A stretch of 57,720 nucleotides of DNA, taken from SOIA01 sp964346585. GTDB lineage: Bacteria > Acidobacteriota > Aminicenantia > Aminicenantales > Aminicenantaceae. The notes under the pieces are model-generated. The model searched no databases and was not told where the DNA came from. It saw only the letters and a program-made list of their open reading frames with translations. Where the stretch lies: positions 1 through 57,720 of the forward strand of contig CAYFVQ010000062.1 in assembly GCA_964346585.1 (NCBI GenBank), in the 5' to 3' direction. The translations under genes were made by a program, and so were the position numbers. Positions 1-8,800 of the stretch are shown piece after piece (position 1 is the first letter of the stretch; each line of letters begins with the position of its first letter).

Positions 1-7
1 TTTGTGA

Positions 8-172
8 ACTGGACTCGATGAAGCTCCCACACCTGTGTTTCCGGATTATCCTTCAGATAGAATAGGTATTCTTAAAGAAAGTAGAAGAGTAGGCGCTCAT
101 AACCTGCCCCCAAGGGCTGCTCTTTTCTATCAATTAACGACTGGAAAAGTTCCTTTGTCTACTTTTGTGTAA
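8..172 (+). pseudogene. C-terminal tail of an unidentified protein, possibly a gene remnant
   Basis: An open frame runs from base 8 to a TAA at 170-172 and reads as 54 protein-like residues ending ...GKVPLSTFV. The same frame has a TGA at 5-7, and no convincing start with a ribosome binding site is present, so it is either the end of a gene broken by a nonsense mutation or frameshift, or the tail of a gene whose body lies outside the window. I do not recognise the family. The 140 bases after it, up to the protease gene, show no gene. Confidence 0.3.
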
Positions 173-312
173 AAATATTTTACTGCAGGGGTAATACTTC
201 ACAGGATATTTTGTTGAGTATTCAAAGAATTTCCTGATGTGAAAAAGAAACAATCATTTTTTTGTGGCCGATTGGCACAGAAGTTGCTCTCTTATGAATT
301 GAACAAGGGAGT

Positions 313-1827
313 ATGGTGAAAGATGACTTTAAACGTTTTGTTTCTTCAACCTCCATCCCTGAGCCGACTCATTCTGCTCATCGGCCTCGGTCTAATACTG
401 TTGTTTTGTTCCAGGCTATCAAAAAACATGTTCTACCCTGGACCCTTGTCTTTGCCCTCTCTTTCTCTTTCTCATCAGCCCTTGGCTCGCAGCAACAGGC
501 CAAAATTCCTCGCGAGCAGTTCGATACTCTCTATAGCGAAGGTAAACACCTTTTCTACGAAATCCTAAGACGGGAGGCTCAAAAAATGCAACTCGTCGAC
601 AAAGAAAGAGAAACGCTTTCAAAAGCCCAAAAGAAGGTCCCCGGTCTCTATGAGCATCTGATGAATTTTTATTTTTTTCATAAGAAACCGTATGGAAAAA
701 AAGGAGTGAATTTCCGGTCACATCTCCTGAATTTCTCCAGAAACATGGCTGAGGAATTCATTCAATCTATAACAGAACTTTCTCCTAATGGAGAAACGCC
801 ATCCTTGGAATCGGTTCTCTACTCCACAGGATACTTCTCAAGACAAATGTTCCCCATCTACCGTGAATACAGAAGGCGTATAGGAAGACAAGTGAGAGCG
901 CAATGGGTGCTGGATGAATTAAAAATCAGGGATGTGCATCGAGTCTCAAAGGGGAAGGGCATTAAGTTGGCTATCATAGATACTGGAATTGATCCCACCC
1001 TGAGAGAGATTAAATCAAGAATCGTCAAATGGAAAAATTTTCTTGACGGTTCAAAACCATACTTTGATGAAGGAAAATTTCCCTTTGACTGGAGCGGCCA
1101 CGGGACATCCATCGCATCGATTGTTTTTCAGGTTGCACCCGAAATCGAACTAGCTATCGTCAAGGTCTATGACAACGAGACTATGCGCACTGTTCCCCCG
1201 AGCCGTTGGAGTGCTTATCTCTTCGCTGCAGGGATGATCTGGGCAGCTGAGAACGGAGCCGATATCATCAATCTCAGCGCAGCTTTTCGAATTGACACAA
1301 AAGCCATTCGGGAAGCCGCAAAGTACTGTTGGGAGAGAAACGTATTGGTGGTTTCACCCATAGCCAATGTATCGGAAAACGAGGGCGAAAAAACTCTGTA
1401 TTTCCCGGCGGCCTATCCCTGGACCATTGCTGTGGGCGGTGTTGAGAAGAACAACGGAAAGCTTCGAGTATCCAAATTCTCACCGGAAGCGGTCTATCTG
1501 GATGTGGTCGCTCCAGCTTCCGGTATTTACGGGGAAATGCCTTCCTATCTCGACAACAGGAGAAGGCCTCGACACAATTACGGTAATTCGATCGCGGTTC
1601 CCTTTGTTGCCGGAACAGCATCACTCATGCTATCTGCTATGGATGACAAAGTTCTTCTCAAGCTTAAAGAAAAATCTGGGAATTTGGTTGAAACTGTTCG
1701 CATAATGCTGAGGAAAACATCCTCCAACGCCATTCTGGGATTCGATAAGCCCAACCCGAATTCAGGCTATGGTTTTATCAACATCCAGAAGGCGGTTGAG
1801 ATGGCTAGAAACTTCAGAATGGAGTAG
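313..1827 (+). CDS. Subtilisin-like serine protease (peptidase S8)
   Basis: A 504-residue secreted or membrane-anchored protease. The catalytic triad is visible: Asp about residue 223 in IIDTGID, His about 263 in SGHGTSIAS, and Ser about 426 in GNSIAVPFVAG, a variant of the usual GTSMA. The oxyanion-hole Asn would be in SPIANVSENEG near 352. A hydrophobic segment at about 39-57 (HVLPWTLVFALSFSFSSALG) is probably a signal peptide or anchor, preceded by an unusually long hydrophilic stretch. Residues 60-200 form a helical region before the protease fold, perhaps a pro-domain. The ATG at 313 has a purine-rich AAGGGAG just before it, very close to the start; no internal Met precedes the signal, so I keep it. 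It is monocistronic and convergent with the GH116 gene. Confidence 0.88.
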   Translation: MVKDDFKRFVSSTSIPEPTHSAHRPRSNTVVLFQAIKKHVLPWTLVFALSFSFSSALGSQQQAKIPREQFDTLYSEGKHLFYEILRREAQKMQLVDKERETLSKAQKKVPGLYEHLMNFYFFHKKPYGKKGVNFRSHLLNFSRNMAEEFIQSITELSPNGETPSLESVLYSTGYFSRQMFPIYREYRRRIGRQVRAQWVLDELKIRDVHRVSKGKGIKLAIIDTGIDPTLREIKSRIVKWKNFLDGSKPYFDEGKFPFDWSGHGTSIASIVFQVAPEIELAIVKVYDNETMRTVPPSRWSAYLFAAGMIWAAENGADIINLSAAFRIDTKAIREAAKYCWERNVLVVSPIANVSENEGEKTLYFPAAYPWTIAVGGVEKNNGKLRVSKFSPEAVYLDVVAPASGIYGEMPSYLDNRRRPRHNYGNSIAVPFVAGTASLMLSAMDDKVLLKLKEKSGNLVETVRIMLRKTSSNAILGFDKPNPNSGYGFINIQKAVEMARNFRME

Positions 1828-1972
1828 AGGCAGGAATCCTTCACTTTTGGGATTAAAAATCTTACCTTGGATCATATCCATCCCCTGTTAGGTGTTGCTA
1901 CTCCTGTGTTGCTTTCCTAACGTTTATCTCAGTATTCGCTTTAAAGCAGGAATATTCACTTGAACACTGAAC

Positions 1973-4747
1973 TCATCGATGAAAAACTATTTCTATCCGG
2001 CTGCCCCGTTTGATTTTCACAGGTTTCTCCAGATGGACAACTGATAATCCTTTCTCGACTTTCAAGTTTCCCCTTCCAGATTCTGAATCGATATGGATAC
2101 TCTTGATAGACCGAAAACCATAGCCCTTGGAAACACCGAATTTCGAAAGCGCCAGGTCTCCGTATTCAACTTTTAAAACAACTGTGTTGCCTTTCACTTC
2201 AAAACTTCCCCACCCGCTTCCACAAGACCAAAACGTCGAAAAATTATCTTTGTTTATTCGTGGAGAAAAGGCGATAAAACTTCTTGTCCCGTCATACTGA
2301 TAACCGGAAAGAGCAAGCAGCACAGCCCAACTGGCCATGGCTCGGGCGTAATGATGACCGCATTCGAGTTCATCCCAAGGATTGCGGTTAAATCCGCAGT
2401 ACCTTTCTCTGAGAGCCCTGACTATGGTCAAACCTTCATCGATATGGCCGGAATAGATCAACGAGGCAGCCACCTGATATTCAATCCCTGTCCAGACCTC
2501 ATCCGAGTAGACAAAGGGCAGTGCTGGCCTCTTTCCCTTTGGCCAGGAGCAGAGAAGTAGTCCGGCCTCCTCATTCAAGGCATAGACTCTTTGGACGTTC
2601 GAGAAGCGGCTCAAATCCAGGAGAAAATTGTAGGCGAAAATGGATTTCATGGCTTTATCCACATGTTCCTGAGGGAGGATGTATCCTAATCCTGCTGCAT
2701 GAGCGAGATACTGACCTAAGAGCTGATCAGAGATGCATCCTTCTCCATACTGATACTTAGGGATTATCTCGCCCTTTTCCAGCGCCTCCTTCTTTCCGCC
2801 CGGGGATTCTTTTCCTTCGCAGGAAGGATTCTCGCATTTCTTTTCAGGTGAGCGCAGACGCTCAGGCACCACGAGTCCTTCCATGACGTCCACTTTCTGG
2901 ATGTAATATTCTCCATTCCAGAGGATCGTATCGTAGGACTTTGAGCCATTCTGGAAAATCTTTAGATATTCTTTGGCTTTCTTTTTATCACCCACCGCCT
3001 CAGCCATCTCGCTCCCTGCTTTAAGAGCGGCCAGGTATAATGCCCCCGTCATAGTGTTCGGGCCGTAAAATTCAATATCGTATGTATTGTGCTGCTCACC
3101 TTCCATGACTCCATCTTTGTCAGGATCCCAGGGCAAGAGCAAACGGTCCTTCTGCCATTTCATTTCATCTGATACATCGCCCACGCCTCTCCAGGCAAAC
3201 TCGATCGCCGCACTCACCTTCGGCCAGAGCTCTCTAAGCCAATCAGTATCCCCGGATAACTTCCATTCCCGGTAAACTCTCACAACGTTTCCCATCTGGC
3301 CATCCGCACAGGGTTTATAGGTCCACCAGTGTTCTCCGAGAGGGATGAGTGTTCTAAAAACCTGGTAGCCGTTTTTAAATGTATTATGAAGGAAATCCGT
3401 CTCCCGCACCGTTCTCTCCAGAAAAGGAAAAAGATAAGCTAGAGTCTGTTCATAATTCCAGACGTGGGTGCAGTTCATCGGGCAGCAGCCCGAATTGTCG
3501 GTCAAACCTTCAAACCCGAAGAACTTTCCATCCTCCGTTCGCATCACCAGGTTGGTTTTCAAGGAAGATGTTTGAGAGGACACGGCATCAATAACATAAG
3601 AGGGATAAGTGGAGCGAAAAAGGGTGTCATGGAATGTCTTTGTTTCCTGGTAGAGCTCTTTCTCGTTTCGGATAAAATACCGCGCCACATCCCAGGCATC
3701 CTGGAATTTTGACGCATAATAATTTTTAAACCTTTTGCTCTTGACCGCCTCTTCTCTATTCCAGTGATTATCCCTGTTGGGAAAATACCAGGTGAGATAA
3801 AAAGGAACGATTTTCTCTTCACCCGGCCTGAGCTCAATGTGGACCAAAAGAGTTGCCACATCGCTTCTTCCCTCCGGGGACTCTTCGCTTTCTGTCATGC
3901 GTGTGAGCCGTCCGTCGTCTGAAAAATCATCCCAGAAAATGTGGGCATTATCCCACCAACCTCCTCTGTACCACCGGGTCTGGGCATCCACTTCTTTTTC
4001 CACGGTCACGAAGGCAACGCTGCCGAATTCTACATCATCTTCTATTCCCCTGTTCGAAGTCATTTTGATCCCTCTGAATCTGCCATCGTCGATAAACTGA
4101 TTCAAGTTTTTCCCGAAGCTTATCCGCTTAGCCTTATCCACTGTCTTGATGGGATTCATCATGCTGAAAGCCAGAGAAACACTCACAGGAGAGGATTTCT
4201 CATTCTTGATCTTCCAGTAAAAAACAGCGGCGGGGATTCCACTTTTTTCTGGAGACAGAGGGATGAACGGATTGAAAGCCTCCAGCTTCACTCCCGCAGG
4301 GAACTCTTCATCCTCGAACTGCAGAGAGGCAAAAGGGTATTCACCTTTGAAAACCACTTCTTCAAAGCGGGAAACTCCCGGAAGCTGATTCCTGGGTATT
4401 CCCATCCAGGCAATGTACGGAGGGAAGAATTGGCGTTCCAGAATTTTCGCAACAGACTGCTTCCCTTCCTCTCTTGCCCATATGGAAAAAAAAGTGAAAT
4501 CCGGGGACTTTCCCTTATCCGGCCTGTTAAAAATCTCAAGCTCTCGGATTCCTCCTCTTCCGCCAAGAGTAATGTTGCCTGTCCCCAGTCCTCCTATAGG
4601 AAAGGCAATTGTCGCCAAGTCCTTTCCTGTGAATTCTCTGATTTTTCCTGAGTCATACAATGTTTCTTTCTTATACACTTGATCGCTGCCGAAGATAAAA
4701 CTAGCCAAAGCTAAAAAAACAGAAAGATAGAAGACGAATTTCCTCAT
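1973..4747 (-). CDS. Secreted GH116 family glycoside hydrolase (GBA2/glucosylceramidase-like)
   Basis: A protein of about 924 residues resembling non-lysosomal glucosylceramidase and bacterial GH116 beta-glucosidases. The N-terminal beta domain begins with FPIGGLGTGNITLGGRGG, followed by an (alpha/alpha)6 catalytic domain. By family knowledge the nucleophile should be the Glu of HVWNYEQ (about 433) and the acid/base the Asp of CISDQLLGQ (about 674). A hydrophilic Cys/Lys-rich insertion of about 40 residues lies just before the acid/base. The start is the ATG at 4747, giving a clean signal peptide (MRKFVFYLSVFLALASFIFG) and a GGGGGA ribosome site 4-5 bases upstream; a TTG four codons earlier would bury that site in the gene. 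A strong promoter lies at 4798-4826. It probably degrades glucosides outside the cytoplasm; the exact substrate cannot be told. Confidence 0.88.
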   Translation of the reverse strand: MRKFVFYLSVFLALASFIFGSDQVYKKETLYDSGKIREFTGKDLATIAFPIGGLGTGNITLGGRGGIRELEIFNRPDKGKSPDFTFFSIWAREEGKQSVAKILERQFFPPYIAWMGIPRNQLPGVSRFEEVVFKGEYPFASLQFEDEEFPAGVKLEAFNPFIPLSPEKSGIPAAVFYWKIKNEKSSPVSVSLAFSMMNPIKTVDKAKRISFGKNLNQFIDDGRFRGIKMTSNRGIEDDVEFGSVAFVTVEKEVDAQTRWYRGGWWDNAHIFWDDFSDDGRLTRMTESEESPEGRSDVATLLVHIELRPGEEKIVPFYLTWYFPNRDNHWNREEAVKSKRFKNYYASKFQDAWDVARYFIRNEKELYQETKTFHDTLFRSTYPSYVIDAVSSQTSSLKTNLVMRTEDGKFFGFEGLTDNSGCCPMNCTHVWNYEQTLAYLFPFLERTVRETDFLHNTFKNGYQVFRTLIPLGEHWWTYKPCADGQMGNVVRVYREWKLSGDTDWLRELWPKVSAAIEFAWRGVGDVSDEMKWQKDRLLLPWDPDKDGVMEGEQHNTYDIEFYGPNTMTGALYLAALKAGSEMAEAVGDKKKAKEYLKIFQNGSKSYDTILWNGEYYIQKVDVMEGLVVPERLRSPEKKCENPSCEGKESPGGKKEALEKGEIIPKYQYGEGCISDQLLGQYLAHAAGLGYILPQEHVDKAMKSIFAYNFLLDLSRFSNVQRVYALNEEAGLLLCSWPKGKRPALPFVYSDEVWTGIEYQVAASLIYSGHIDEGLTIVRALRERYCGFNRNPWDELECGHHYARAMASWAVLLALSGYQYDGTRSFIAFSPRINKDNFSTFWSCGSGWGSFEVKGNTVVLKVEYGDLALSKFGVSKGYGFRSIKSIHIDSESGRGNLKVEKGLSVVHLEKPVKIKRGSRIEIVFHR

Positions 4748-4797
4748 AATTTCCCCCAAAAAAGTAGATTTTATTCACCCGATATGTGTTTTATCAG

Positions 4798-4826
4798 CTT
4801 ATAGCAAAGGCTATCATCAATGTCAA
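4798..4826 (-). promoter_or_regulatory. Sigma-70 promoter of the GH116 gene
   Basis: On the minus strand a perfect -35 TTGACA (4821-4826) is followed by a 17-bp spacer and -10 TATAAG (4798-4803). It is about 50 bp before the GH116 start and gives a leader of roughly 45 nt containing the ribosome site. Confidence 0.65.
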
Positions 4827-4873
4827 ATAAACAGGAATTTTCAGGAACAACATTATTCAAAAGTGTAAAAAAT

Positions 4874-4970
4874 GCCGACTTAAAGAAAATGAGGACTATC
4901 CCTTTCAGTCCTTATTTTAAGAAGAGAGGGACTGTCCCCTTATTAGAGAATGGAATAATGAGAAGTCGGC
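4874..4970. repeat. REPIN-like inverted repeat, family E
   Basis: An outer pair, GCCGACTT (4874-4881) and AAGTCGGC, encloses two arms of the type AGGGACTATCCCTTTCAG and AGAGGGACTGTCCC at 4892-4944. Related arms occur at 12962-13011 and 24449-24465. It lies about 20 bp downstream of the stop codon of the VWFA-related gene and could act as its 3' hairpin. Confidence 0.6.
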
Positions 4971-4991
4971 AGATTTTATGAATGATTCAGG

Positions 4992-6194
4992 TTAGTTGGC
5001 GAAATACCCAGACCTGTGTGTCACTTTTAAGTCTTTATCTTTAACTCTGACCTTTATCTGTTTAAATTTACCATCCTTTTTGTAATTCAAGGGAGAGTAA
5101 TAAACGAGATAGTAGTTATCAGACGCCTCGACAGCATCTTTGAATAAAGCCACAGGATTTGAAGAACTATGCAAGAATCCTCCAGTGGCGACAGCGACTT
5201 CCCGAAAGGCCATGAAGATGTCTTCTGAGCTCTCTTCCATGTGAACTCCGGGAATCATCTGAGGAGGCTTCGAGAAGAATAAAAAATGAATAGAAACAGA
5301 AGAGTCGGCATAAGTCTGTTTGATTTTATCGATATCAATAGAGACATCTCTCTTTCGAGTCCCGAAAAGTTCTGATAGAGCAAAAACAATATCCTGTCTC
5401 TGCTGGTTCCCACTTATGTATTGATCTATGACTCTTTGCTCAAGCTGAGGGATGAATTCTCTTTGATAGAACAGAAAAACATACTTTTGTCCCTCTTTAT
5501 CTTTTAAAAATTCTGCAAAATCCAGAAGTTTCTTCTGGTCAATTGACCTTAAATTTTCCAGTTTATTCAAAAGATCTCCGTACAAGGAGAGACTTTCATC
5601 GAGTGCCAAGCCCCGAAACTCATCCACGCCCGGCTCATCCATGGAAGTCGATTCGGAAGATAATGATTTGGCGAGACCGGTGAGGTCATTGATGGCTCCC
5701 CTGTATTCTGCACTTCCCTGTAAAGCATCTCTTCTTAAAATCCCTTTGAGCCGCTCCGCGATTTCCTTTCTTGGCAGGGCATCCAGAACCTCAGGCTTCA
5801 TCCTGTATGTTTTCATGGGCGTAACGACAACGAGAATATCTCCGGAAAAAAGAACATTATGAATAAAATAATCCACTGCTTTCCCCATCCTGGCCGTGTA
5901 CTCATTGACTTCAAAAAGGAGATAGAAACTTCTTGAGGTTTGGGGAGTAAATCGCTTATTCTCTTCTCTCCTTTCTATGTCTGTCTTTTTGACTAAATAG
6001 ACAGCTTCGATTTTCTGGAGCACTCCATCCTCGAAAACTTCAAAATCATTTATTGTCAGATTGTCAATGAATGTCTTGCCTTGATACACTCTGACAGGAA
6101 TCTCGATGTTGACTACCAGTGTCTCATGGGCGATTTCCTGGGCAAACAGGGTTAAACCCAAAGCCAGTATTCCGATTATCAGGATTTTCTTCAT
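4992..6194 (-). CDS. Secreted VWFA-related protein (acidobacterial VWFA-type)
   Basis: A 400-residue exported protein. Residues 1-18 (MKKILIIGILALGLTLFA) are a signal peptide. It continues with a beta-rich segment (VNIEIPVRVYQGKTFIDNLT...DFEVFEDG) and then a von Willebrand A-like region, with the C-terminal VAVATGGFLHSSSN...YYLVYYSP block. This arrangement matches the VWFA-related domain family abundant in Acidobacteria (TIGR03436-like); function is unknown, though many are thought to mediate surface protein interactions. The usual MIDAS DxSxS is not obvious, replaced by SFYLLFEVNE, so metal binding is doubtful. ATG at 6194 has AGGAG about 10 bases upstream and a near-consensus promoter at 6234-6262. 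Confidence 0.75.
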   Translation of the reverse strand: MKKILIIGILALGLTLFAQEIAHETLVVNIEIPVRVYQGKTFIDNLTINDFEVFEDGVLQKIEAVYLVKKTDIERREENKRFTPQTSRSFYLLFEVNEYTARMGKAVDYFIHNVLFSGDILVVVTPMKTYRMKPEVLDALPRKEIAERLKGILRRDALQGSAEYRGAINDLTGLAKSLSSESTSMDEPGVDEFRGLALDESLSLYGDLLNKLENLRSIDQKKLLDFAEFLKDKEGQKYVFLFYQREFIPQLEQRVIDQYISGNQQRQDIVFALSELFGTRKRDVSIDIDKIKQTYADSSVSIHFLFFSKPPQMIPGVHMEESSEDIFMAFREVAVATGGFLHSSSNPVALFKDAVEASDNYYLVYYSPLNYKKDGKFKQIKVRVKDKDLKVTHRSGYFAN

Positions 6195-6233
6195 AGCTCA
6201 TCTGCTCCTATTCTTAAACTCCACTGAATCCAT

Positions 6234-6262
6234 ATTATACAGTGAATAAACTCCGCTCTCAA
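6234..6262 (-). promoter_or_regulatory. Strong sigma-70 promoter of the VWFA-related gene
   Basis: On the minus strand, -35 TTGAGA (6257-6262) and a perfect -10 TATAAT (6234-6239) are separated by 17 bp, predicting a leader of about 33 nt before the ATG at 6194. Confidence 0.7.
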
Positions 6263-6332
6263 TCCATTTATAGAGAACAGGCTTTATTCTTAACATTTAG
6301 ACGAACACGTTCAGGATTTCTTCCTGTTTAAT

Positions 6333-6492
6333 GGGGTCATATCTCAACATTCGACATTTTTTCATTCTCTGCCTCTTATTAAACTGGATTCAGGCGTTAT
6401 CAAAATTTTAAAATACAGGCTAATTAGCAGTCACCTGGCTGTACTTAAACAAGGCCTGACTCCGATGACGAATCGAATGTTGAGAGCGATCT
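6333..6492. repeat. REPIN-like inverted repeat, family B, with a family G fragment inside
   Basis: The left arm is GGGGTCATATCTCAACATT at 6333-6351 and continues to CGACATTT. The right arm, degenerate, is at 6469-6492 and contains GAATGTTGAGAGCGATCT. Between them AAGGCCTGACTCCGAT (6451-6466) matches the family G arms at 45.4-45.7 kb. The right arm abuts the TAG stop (6493-6495) of the adjacent lipoamide-dehydrogenase-like gene. The rest of the 6195-6492 gap holds only the promoter of the VWFA gene. Confidence 0.65.
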
Positions 6493-7854
6493 CTATTGGA
6501 GGTTCTGCAAGGTTGTCTGGATCACTTCAGACAAGGCGGGATGGATATGCATCCCACTGATGATGGGCACCACGGTCCCCGTGGATGCCATGGCATTGAT
6601 GACTTCTTGAATAAGGATGGGCGCAAATGGACCGATAATATGGAACCCCAGCAGGCGGCCGCTTTTTTTCTCGATAATAATCTTAGCAAAGCTCTCATCA
6701 TCCATCATCGCCTCACCCTTTGCCACTTCTGAATATTTCGCCCGACCGACCAGAACATCAAAACTTTTCCGGGCCTCCTCCTCTCTCAATCCAACAGACG
6801 CAATCTGGGGATAGGAAAACACCGCGTGGGGAACTTTATCATAATCCACTTTGTTTCTATCCCCGTGTATGCTGTTGTGCCAGACTACGTCGGCTTCTCT
6901 GTTGGCCGAATGCCTGAACATCTTCTTCCCGATCGCATCCCCGAAAGCCCAGATATTTTCCTTGCTTGTCTCGAAGAAATCGTTCACTTTGATGTATCCT
7001 CTTTGATCCACCTCTACGCTGGTGTTTTCCACTTTCAGAAGGTCCGCATTGGATTTTCTTCCCGCAGCCACTAAAAGCCTTTCTGCGCTGAATTGCTTCT
7101 TCTTTCCTGTCTTCTTGTCTTTTGTGATCACTCTATACCTCTTTTCTTCTTTGGCTATCTCCGTAGCTTCTGTGTGAGTGAAGATTTCCATGCGTTTTCC
7201 CATCTCCTTCTTGAGCAGCTCAGAAATTTCGGGCTCTTCGCTCCGCACCAGCCTCTCAGCCCGTTGGAGGATCGTGACTTTTGTGCCCATGGCTGCAAAG
7301 AAATGTCCGAACTCAGCAGCGATGTACCCTCCGCCGACGATGATCAAGCTGGAAGGTTTTTGAGTCAGCTCCAGGACACTCTCATTGGTGAGATAATCAC
7401 TGTCCTCTATCCCCTTAATCGAAGGGATCAAGGGCCTCGCTCCAGAAACGAGAAAGATTTTCTTGCCTTTTATTTTCTCTTTTCCTACCTCCAAGGTGTA
7501 ATCCTCAATAAATGAACCCTCATCCTCATAAAAATCCAATTCCTCTATGAACTTTATTCCCTCTCGGATATGGTCTTGACTCTTCCCGACGATTCCTCTC
7601 ATCCTCTTCATTATGGATGGAAAATTTATTCCCTTTATTTCTGTGCGGATTCCCAGTTTCTCTGCTTCCTGGATTTCCACCACTCTGTCCGCTGGGAAAA
7701 TCAGCAGTTTCGAAGGGATGCATCCGACATTCAGACAGGTTCCACCCAGAGGTCCTTTATCCACCATGGCTGTTTTCAAACCATGAGACAGAGCCTGCTC
7801 CACTATGATCGCTCCTGCACCGGAGCCGATAACGACCACATCATATTCTTTCAT
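6493..7854 (-). CDS. Dihydrolipoamide dehydrogenase-like flavoprotein disulfide reductase
   Basis: A 453-residue class I pyridine nucleotide-disulfide oxidoreductase. FAD binding is by the N-terminal GSGAGA motif. The redox-active pair is in GGTCLNVGCIPSKL (about 39-52), NAD(P) binding is by VGGGYIAAEFG (about 173-183), the second FAD contact is AFGDAIG (about 305), and the C-terminal catalytic His-Glu is in HIHPALSEVI. These fit dihydrolipoyl dehydrogenase, but no 2-oxoacid dehydrogenase genes are nearby, so a mercuric-reductase-like or general thiol reductase role is possible. ATG at 7854 has GGAG six bases upstream. The stop codon TAG is the first triplet of a family B repeat arm. Confidence 0.85.
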   Translation of the reverse strand: MKEYDVVVIGSGAGAIIVEQALSHGLKTAMVDKGPLGGTCLNVGCIPSKLLIFPADRVVEIQEAEKLGIRTEIKGINFPSIMKRMRGIVGKSQDHIREGIKFIEELDFYEDEGSFIEDYTLEVGKEKIKGKKIFLVSGARPLIPSIKGIEDSDYLTNESVLELTQKPSSLIIVGGGYIAAEFGHFFAAMGTKVTILQRAERLVRSEEPEISELLKKEMGKRMEIFTHTEATEIAKEEKRYRVITKDKKTGKKKQFSAERLLVAAGRKSNADLLKVENTSVEVDQRGYIKVNDFFETSKENIWAFGDAIGKKMFRHSANREADVVWHNSIHGDRNKVDYDKVPHAVFSYPQIASVGLREEEARKSFDVLVGRAKYSEVAKGEAMMDDESFAKIIIEKKSGRLLGFHIIGPFAPILIQEVINAMASTGTVVPIISGMHIHPALSEVIQTTLQNLQ

Positions 7855-7948
7855 ATCATTCTCCAGATGGTAGATTTGAAAAACCTTCTCTCATTCACAC
7901 CGTGGCAAAAAATATATTCTTTCTATAAACAAAAAGGCCTGAAATAAT

Positions 7949-8051
7949 AAAAAGGGGACAGGCCCCTTTTTTTGAGTCTCCTTTTTCCGTTCTCTATTTG
8001 GCTTCTTCCTGTAAATGAAAAAAGTGAAAAAAGGGGCCTGTCCCCTTTTTT
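7949..8051. repeat. Paired family D hairpins with terminator character
   Basis: Two palindromic units, each AAAAAGGGG...CCCCTTTTTT (7949-7973 and 8027-8051), face each other across about 50 bp. Each has a GC core followed by a T run in either direction, so it can act as an intrinsic terminator. They lie downstream of the NYN gene and upstream of the lipoamide-dehydrogenase gene. No gene is seen in the 7855-8180 gap. Confidence 0.65.
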
Positions 8052-8180
8052 GGGAGTCGTCGAGAGAAACGGTGGGGGAAGAGTACGAACAACCTGGCAG
8101 GAATGAGGCCATTTCAGGTCTATTCCATTAAAATTACCTACACGGTTTAGCAGAGAATCTTTTTATTATGATTTTTCTTA

Positions 8181-8729
8181 TTAGGATTTCTCTTTAGTTT
8201 TTTGGCTGGGTATTCTTATCAAAAACTTCTGAACATTTTGATCCATATCGATGAAATTATCCGCTTCCTCCACCAGCTTCTGTGCACTCGTTTTGCCGAA
8301 AGCCAGAACTTCCACGTAGCAGCCCAAGGCACGCTTGAGATGCTGGACAAGAGGTACAAAATCGCCGTCTCCGCTGACAAGCACGATGGCATCCAGCTTG
8401 GATGCGAGCTCTATGGTATCCATCGCGATTCCGATATCCCAATCGCCCTTCTTGGCTCCTCCGTAAAAAATCTGAAGGTCTTTTGCCTTGACTTCATAGC
8501 CCAGGCTCTTCAACGCATCAAAAAAATTTTCTTCATCCTTGACATCGGCTTTGATGACATAGGCGATGGCCCGGATCAGCTGTCTCCCCCTGACTGCTTC
8601 CTTGAGGAGTGTCTTGAAATTGACCTTGGATTTGTATATGTTTCGAGCCGAATAGTACATATTCTGAACGTCGACAAAAATTCCGACCCGCTGTTCCTTG
8701 TAAAGCTCAGGCATTGGTTTCTTAGTCAT
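8181..8729 (-). CDS. NYN (PIN-like) domain protein, LabA/DUF88 family
   Basis: A 182-residue protein with the features of NYN-domain nucleases: an acidic cluster starting in VGIFVDVQNMYYSAR (about 11-25), the central helix/strand GDWDIGIAMDTIELASKLDAIVL split around conserved Asp residues, and VLVSGDGDFVPLVQHLK (about 116-132). Family members are predicted or shown RNases in the PIN fold with an acidic metal-binding site; the substrate here is unknown. The last ~20 residues are basic and polar. ATG at 8729 is preceded by AAGGAAGG with good spacing. It follows the purM-like gene in the same direction, with a 71-bp gap. Confidence 0.82.
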   Translation of the reverse strand: MTKKPMPELYKEQRVGIFVDVQNMYYSARNIYKSKVNFKTLLKEAVRGRQLIRAIAYVIKADVKDEENFFDALKSLGYEVKAKDLQIFYGGAKKGDWDIGIAMDTIELASKLDAIVLVSGDGDFVPLVQHLKRALGCYVEVLAFGKTSAQKLVEEADNFIDMDQNVQKFLIRIPSQKTKEKS

Positions 8730-8800
8730 CGAAAACCTTCCTTCTCAATCATTCTGTTTCCTTTTCAATGGAGAACTTGAGGAATTTATAATCATAATTT

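Noticed and set aside
3941..4651. Long plus-strand open frame of 236 codons
   Set aside because: It lies wholly opposite the GH116 gene, whose frame has clear family motifs; the antisense peptide shows none and has no ribosome site.
6493..7854. Mercuric reductase
   Set aside because: The N-terminal heavy-metal domain and the C-terminal Cys pair of MerA are absent, and the HxHP...E end is that of lipoamide dehydrogenases.
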